Shown one piece after another: positions 58,813-64,000 of a DNA stretch of 64,000 nt. The stretch is from Favolaschia claudopus (taxonomy: Eukaryota; Basidiomycota; Agaricomycetes; Agaricales; Mycenaceae). The DNA lies in contig JAWWNJ010000178.1 of the NCBI GenBank assembly GCA_037176885.1, forward strand, positions 1 through 64,000. Reading direction: 5' to 3'. Made by a program: the position numbers and the translations under genes. The stretch's first letter is position 1; the number at the start of each line of letters is the position of its first letter. The notes below the pieces were generated by a model that was given only the letters and a program-made list of their open reading frames with translations, had not been told where the DNA came from and did not search any database.

Positions 58813-61811
58813 CATCGCGAGATTAGACTGTTCCATTCCGCCAAACGAACTAAATGAAAGGGAAAAAAGGATCCTTGAATCCCCAAGCACAACCCTTGCC
58901 TCCGAATCGGACAGCGTATCCACTTGACAGCATGCGCAGTAGTATTGGATCTCAGACATGCAGCTCTGAACGTGCTCCGAGCATTGGCAGGGTTCAGTGT
59001 GTCATGGCTGCAACGCTGATAATCGTAAAGGGCAAAAACTCCGGACGATTAGTCGATTCTAGACCAGAAATTTGCGATTGCGTACCGTGAATTCGTCGAT
59101 AGGCGTGAATGCGCTGGATTCCATCGAGGCAGAACGACGATTGAGATTAGGAGTGGGAGTCGCGCGTCGATTCCGATGAAGATGAGCGAATTGTATTCGG
59201 CGGCAACATGTCCCGTATTGAATCAATCGGACCGTCGAGCCGCTAGGAACGTTGAGAGGTATCAAACGCGGAATAAATGGAGTGCGTGATGCGTCGGCCG
59301 CACAATACCGTCGTACCGAGTGAGGATGATGCTGCGAAGCTGTTCTCCAGGAGCAGTGAAAAGCGCGCTCCAGAGAGACAAACAAACCTAATAACAACGA
59401 CAGAATGACTCCGTGTGTCATTAGCGTTGCAGCGGGCAGAGAGGAAGCGAGTGTCGAGTTGTGGACGCCAAGATTGAGATGGAGAGAACATACTAGTAGC
59501 AGGTTAGAGGACGCAAGATGGGATTCGAAGAGCAGCGAAGCAGCATAGATGTCGTGTCGTTATAGGAGGCATACAATACATCGGAAGTTATAGCTATCAT
59601 TGAAAGGTCTCCAGGTCAAAATTGCAAGAATCGTGAAGCACAACTTGACCTGCATCTCGTCATCCGAATCCGATTCAAATGTGAACGCACCTCCGCCAAA
59701 CTCGATATTACAGTTCCACATTCAAAGAACGGTAGTATTCAATTAATTAGCTTTCATGATCATGCTCTTGAGGCTCGCAGTCAGCTTGCAAAAACGACTG
59801 GAAATTAGTCATTTGATTCAAATGATTTGATTCGTTGTCGCTGCCAGTGACCAGAGAGCATGCGGGCCATACGGTACGCCTCGAGAAGACGATGCCAAGC
59901 TGTAGAACGCTGGAGGCTCGCGTTGGCGATAGTCGAGGCGCCGCCGCCGTTGTCGTCGTGGAAGAAGAGCGAGATGTGTTGCTTTGATTGGCAACATCGT
60001 CATCACCTAGCATCGGTAAATAAAACACGGCTTGTCCGGAACTCTCATCTTCCCTCGTCGTTTTGATTCAAAACCCATCTTCCGCTTTCGATCCCTTCAA
60101 TCCGTGTCTTTAGCAATTATGGCCGATACCTAGTTTTGACTCTTTTTCCCGGAAATCCAACGGAAATCGAAGACTTGGACTTGTAGAAAATCACTGGCAC
60201 TGTTCCCTAAATTCGGCGTCCACGGCGCTTCTAAACCAGCACTTGATATCTGAACTTCGAGTTTCACTTCCCGTCCCAGGTCAGTCAATTTCTTTCCCTC
60301 TCAACAAAAGAAATAATGGAAACTGATGATAATTTCAGGTACTAGTCCGTCCGTGAGACACGGTCAGTGAGGCTTCTACGTCGACTTTGTATGACACGAC
60401 GACTGGAAGTTGATATGAGCGTCTATTGAGGAATACACTGGAGCGGTTGCTGATCCTCGTCTCCGTCTGTTCATGTCTCAGCGTCCAATCTCACTAACGA
60501 CTACATCACCGCGCTCCTCTTCTACCTCTTATACCTCCTCCACGTCTCAGTTTTGACGCTTTGGAGCGGTTTCCACTGGCGTTCAGGCACTAGGTACTGT
60601 AGCTTGCTTCAAGCCGGTAGTGAATCTAGTGATGCATTTCTCGTGAAAGTAAGTGGGTCGCTACCAAACTACGTTTGGTAATTGATCATCCCGAGTTCTC
60701 CATAGCATGCAAAATAGTTGCGCTGCGCGGGTATCATTACTCGAATGTGCGTGCCTCGTTTGAAAATTTGTTTACCCCAGATCTCGCCGTTCTAACCTGT
60801 CGTTTGTGTCTAGTAACAGCTAATCTAACCTGTGAAGGCATGGACAAACAAAGCTATCCCACCTTTTGACCCGCCGCCGCCGCCGCCAACTAACGAGGTT
60901 CGGGATATCTAAAAGCAAGTGAGCTCTGGCTCTCTCTTCAGTGTCTAACTCGCACTACGCACCTATGTGTTCAATTTTCCTTGTAAGTATTCAACCGCAT
61001 CCCTCGTTCGATGTGTCAGGTCGAAGGTATTCAGTGCGTATTCGACTCTTTAAAATTGTTCTTAGATCTCGGTGGTCTGTTTCTTCATGATATCCAACGT
61101 CTACGCTGATCAAGAGGACAGAATACCTCAGAGGCGCTTCGTTTTCTCAGATATATTATATATAGTGAGAAGGCTCCTTGCTTTATCCATGGTATACTAT
61201 GTTGAGCGTCTTTCGCTGTTGTTAATTTTGCTGGCTAACGGACTTCGTGTTCGTCATCAAGCTCTCGAAACCTTCGTACGAGCTCAGACAAACTCGGTTA
61301 TAATTCATATCCCTAGAGTTTGCGCGCAGCTCGGAAACTAATACAACGGATCGATCCCTTGCACCGGTTGAAAGAACAGACGCGCAGGTGCGTTTGCAGC
61401 GATCGTTAGAAAGATCAGCGATTTTATGATCTAATATACTCCGATTTTATGCATAGTAGACGTGCACAAGCAGTCTCTCTCATCTCTAGGTCATCTTAAT
61501 GCTATTGCCGCTCATCGTGCTATTTCAACGATGTGGCACCGGCTGCGAATTCTGACCCGTGGTTGCACGAATTACTTTGAATATATATTGGTTGTCGACG
61601 AACTTCTTTCTATACTCTAGAGAAGATTGTATGAACAGTCCTAGTTGTACTGAACAATATATGTTTGACAAAGATGGTTTATTGTCTAGTTCGCTCGATT
61701 GAAGCGACTTCATACCCTCGACACGCCAGGATCGATTAAGTAAAACACTCAAATTGCGAGGGTCTGAAGCAGATATGGAAAGGTCTTCGCGGCAAGAAAA
61801 TATAGTGAAAT
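58813..61811. other. Outer part of the right block, no recognised gene
   Basis: Minus-strand frames 58959-58699 and 59421-59059 may be exons of a lost gene (MTHGVILSLLLGLFVSLERA at the latter start), but they differ from the left copy by frameshifting indels. The frame 60028-59747 matches 1001-1315. Confidence 0.4.
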
Positions 61812-63914
61812 TTAGAAAGGAAAACAATATACAGCGTCGGGTTCATTCGTGTTCCCATCTAAATTCGTCAACGGACTCGTGCGCCGCAGAACAATGAGCT
61901 GAGAATGCCCGGTCGGATGCCCTCGGTTAAGCACTAGCACGCTGAGCTGCATCCCACCTCGACTTTGGGATGCTCGACGCTGAAAGATGTCGATGCCAGG
62001 CAAACTTCCGTTCTCGAATTCGGAACATGGTCGAATGGAAATTTCTACTCTGCATCTTGTGTAATCGAAAAGAAGACAATGCGGCATGCCGTTGTTGACT
62101 TCCGCAAATCGACGTTGAAGCCACAAAAGTTCGTCGCGCCGCGCGTTGGAATCGAGGGATAGAACTGCTCCAAGGTATGCCTTTTGTCGTGATCCCAGAG
62201 AACAAGGCGTGTCTGAATTGTCAAGTGTTAAGGACCGGCACCGAAGACGAACGGGAGGTGAACACGCACCGAAACAAATCGTTTGCAGGGACACACACTC
62301 ATCTTTGTGTCCGTCCCTCCAATCGCAAGCTTGGCACTCTCCAGAGCAATAATATATGCATTTGCATGCAGCACAGCGCTTCAAATCAGATTTATTCCGT
62401 ATCATTCCGCACTTAGTTCCATGTGAGATGATCCAGCCTTCAGCTCAGCGTAAATAAGTTACTTACCTGCAGATTATCGCACGCTCTCCGAGCCTTTGCA
62501 GAGCACTGGCATGTAATCCTGGGTATATATATGGACAGCAACCGATTATTGAGGATGTTGAGCAACTCAAGCCACTTCGCCTCGATGACGGAGTGGTCAA
62601 ATAGCGGATGGTCAGCACCTTCCGCCACAGCGGTCACCGATTTTCGAAGCGGGGGTAACAACGAAACATAGATAGTTGAGGCGGCAAGTAAATCGATGAT
62701 AGCATTGAAGAGATCGACCTCGAGGCACAGGTCGTTCCGCACGCTGAGCCGCAGCAAAACGTTGAGCATTCCTGCAGAAAGTGCCTGTTTGATCCAAAGA
62801 TCGATGGGATGAGTTCCCAGAAAATGGTAGAGTAAAAGAATGGAGGACGGCAAGAGAGAGTCGGACGGGGGTAAGGGTATGCGTTGAAACGCGCTCAGAG
62901 CGTTGATTAAGGGTTTCAGGATGCCCTGGGAGAGGAGGGCTGCACGGAATTCAACGCCTCTAGCACCCGAGTCGGCGAGATGCAAGACAAGCGTGACAGC
63001 GCTATCGAAGAAACGAACGTCGTCTTGTTCGCCGCGAGAAAACACGTCGAAGTGCTGAACGACGAGCGACGCAAAGGAAGTTAATCCGCCGGCGCCCTCA
63101 ATAAACTCTTGAAGCTCTTCGCTGTTACGGGGACTCGGTGCGTCTCGTACACCGTGCGCGAAGCGGAGAAACTTGCTGACGGAAGTCAAAGCTAAGAGAG
63201 TCGAATTATCCAATACGTAGTCCTGGAGTGCGAGCCGCCAGGCGCGCGCGAGGAAGAAACGAACCCCAGCGACCTGCGAAACCGCATGCTCAAAGCAGTG
63301 GCGAGATTCGTCATATACATCGTGAAGGAAATGAGCCAGCATAATGCGTGCCTTCTCGTGGATGCCTTGATGTTCCATTCCGTCGACGACAACAGCGTAT
63401 CGCTGGAACCAGAACCAAAATCGAGGCCAAATATCTAGTGCTGCTTGTTGTGGGATGCCGCCGAATTGCGTAAGTCCTAAACTTGTGATCGCAAAGTGCG
63501 CACGTTTGCAAGGACAGTCGGAGCCATGGCTGTGGTTGGATAAAGAAGATGTGCTGAGATATTGATAGAATATTGGGAGATGTAGGGCTCGGGAAGTCGC
63601 GGGGTCGAAATTGGCCAGCAAGGCCTGTGCTTGTACCATGTGTGAAAGGGAGCCATTATATGCCGGGACCGCGAGTCGCTTGGTTAGATGTGAGCGCTCA
63701 ACATGGAAACGCATGAAAGATAGAACGCACTCGGAGTTTTACAGGTAGATTTTCAATGTTTTTGAACTCGAGGGCAGGATGCATGAGAGGGGGAGAGAGA
63801 GGGGAAAAGTAAATTTGTCAACACGTACCTCTTTAAAGGCGCCGCTCGCGCCCATCGGGTTCTTCAGCCATGCTGCAAATGGGTGAGGTAAAATCCCGTT
63901 GCACGCGGCTTCTC
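61812..63914 (-). CDS. MYND zinc-finger protein, intact right copy
   Basis: Open throughout the visible exons: 63914-63829 (HPFAAWLKNPMGASGAFKE), 63729-62467 and 62411-61812, with introns of 99 nt (63828-63730) and 55 nt (62466-62412). The central 420 residues are helical and Trp/Phe-rich (WPRFWFWFQRYAVVVDG). The last exon starts CGMIRNKSDLKRCAACKC and carries the MYND finger (CAACKC, YYCSGEC, WRDGHKDEC), then about 160 residues. MYND fingers mediate protein contacts; the partner is unknown. The family is expanded in mushrooms. The first exon and start codon probably lie beyond 63914; an in-frame TAA precedes a likely acceptor. Confidence 0.85.
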
Positions 63915-64000
63915 GAAGTTAAATTACGAGGTGAACCGCAACTGTTGTCGGATCTTCGTCGATGCGTGGCCATCGGGTTGTAAACTCTGAACCAGAAAGG

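Larger units (their letters stand above)
58813..64000 (+). repeat. Subtelomeric segmental duplication, right copy
   Basis: Direct repeat of 184 to about 5250, continuing past the window edge. It retains about 105 bases near 59035-59140 that the left copy lacks and an open MYND gene. Confidence 0.95.

Overview
The window is the end of a fungal chromosome, almost certainly a mushroom-type basidiomycete. It opens on about 30 copies of the telomere repeat CCCTAA. The genes have many introns of roughly 45-110 nt with GTRNGT donors. The recognisable families are typical of Agaricomycetes: a STE3 pheromone receptor, a NACHT NLR-like protein with its usual N-terminal exons, a MYND-finger protein, an F-box-like protein, Zn2Cys6 factors with a fungal_trans-type domain, an SDR, a P450 tail, a ricin-B-type lectin and an RlpA-like secreted protein. 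No bacterial or organellar features, tRNA, rRNA or CRISPR array were seen.

Layout. 1-184 is the telomere. 184 to about 5250 is a subtelomeric block repeated in direct orientation at 58813-64000; each copy carries a MYND gene, broken in the left copy and open in the right. 5327-6567 is a fold-back element with 350-bp arms. 7.1-10.2 kb is a GC-rich segment. An F-box gene (10992-12368) and a decayed Zn2Cys6 gene (12779-14872, minus) follow. About 15.3-19.3 kb is GC-rich and belongs to a multicopy family also seen at 28.8-32.3, 36.8-39.7 and 53.0-55.1 kb. 19.3-24.3 kb is AT-richer, with TTACTT-type repeats and unrecognised exons. A 12-exon NLR gene lies at 24294-27741, and a second, more decayed Zn2Cys6 copy at about 33344-36690. 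The best-preserved stretch is 39.9-44.2 kb, with STE3 and an SDR gene. An RlpA-like pseudogene is at 44949-45413. 46924-52847 holds a short and a long version of one mobile element, abutting head to tail. Next come a P450 3' fragment (55611-56105), a diverged relative of the element (about 56693-57283), a lectin gene (57376-58378), a short inverted telomeric tract (58651-58673) and the second subtelomeric block.

The genes do not form an evident pathway. The picture is a rearranging subtelomere in which families duplicate and decay: copies of one transcription factor are broken in different ways, small TA-flanked elements sit in introns, and defence- or recognition-type genes (NLR, lectin, pheromone receptor) survive between repeats. 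Exon joins were worked out by hand from splice consensus, reading phase and agreement between paralogues. Nothing was searched against a database, so family names rest on motif recognition.
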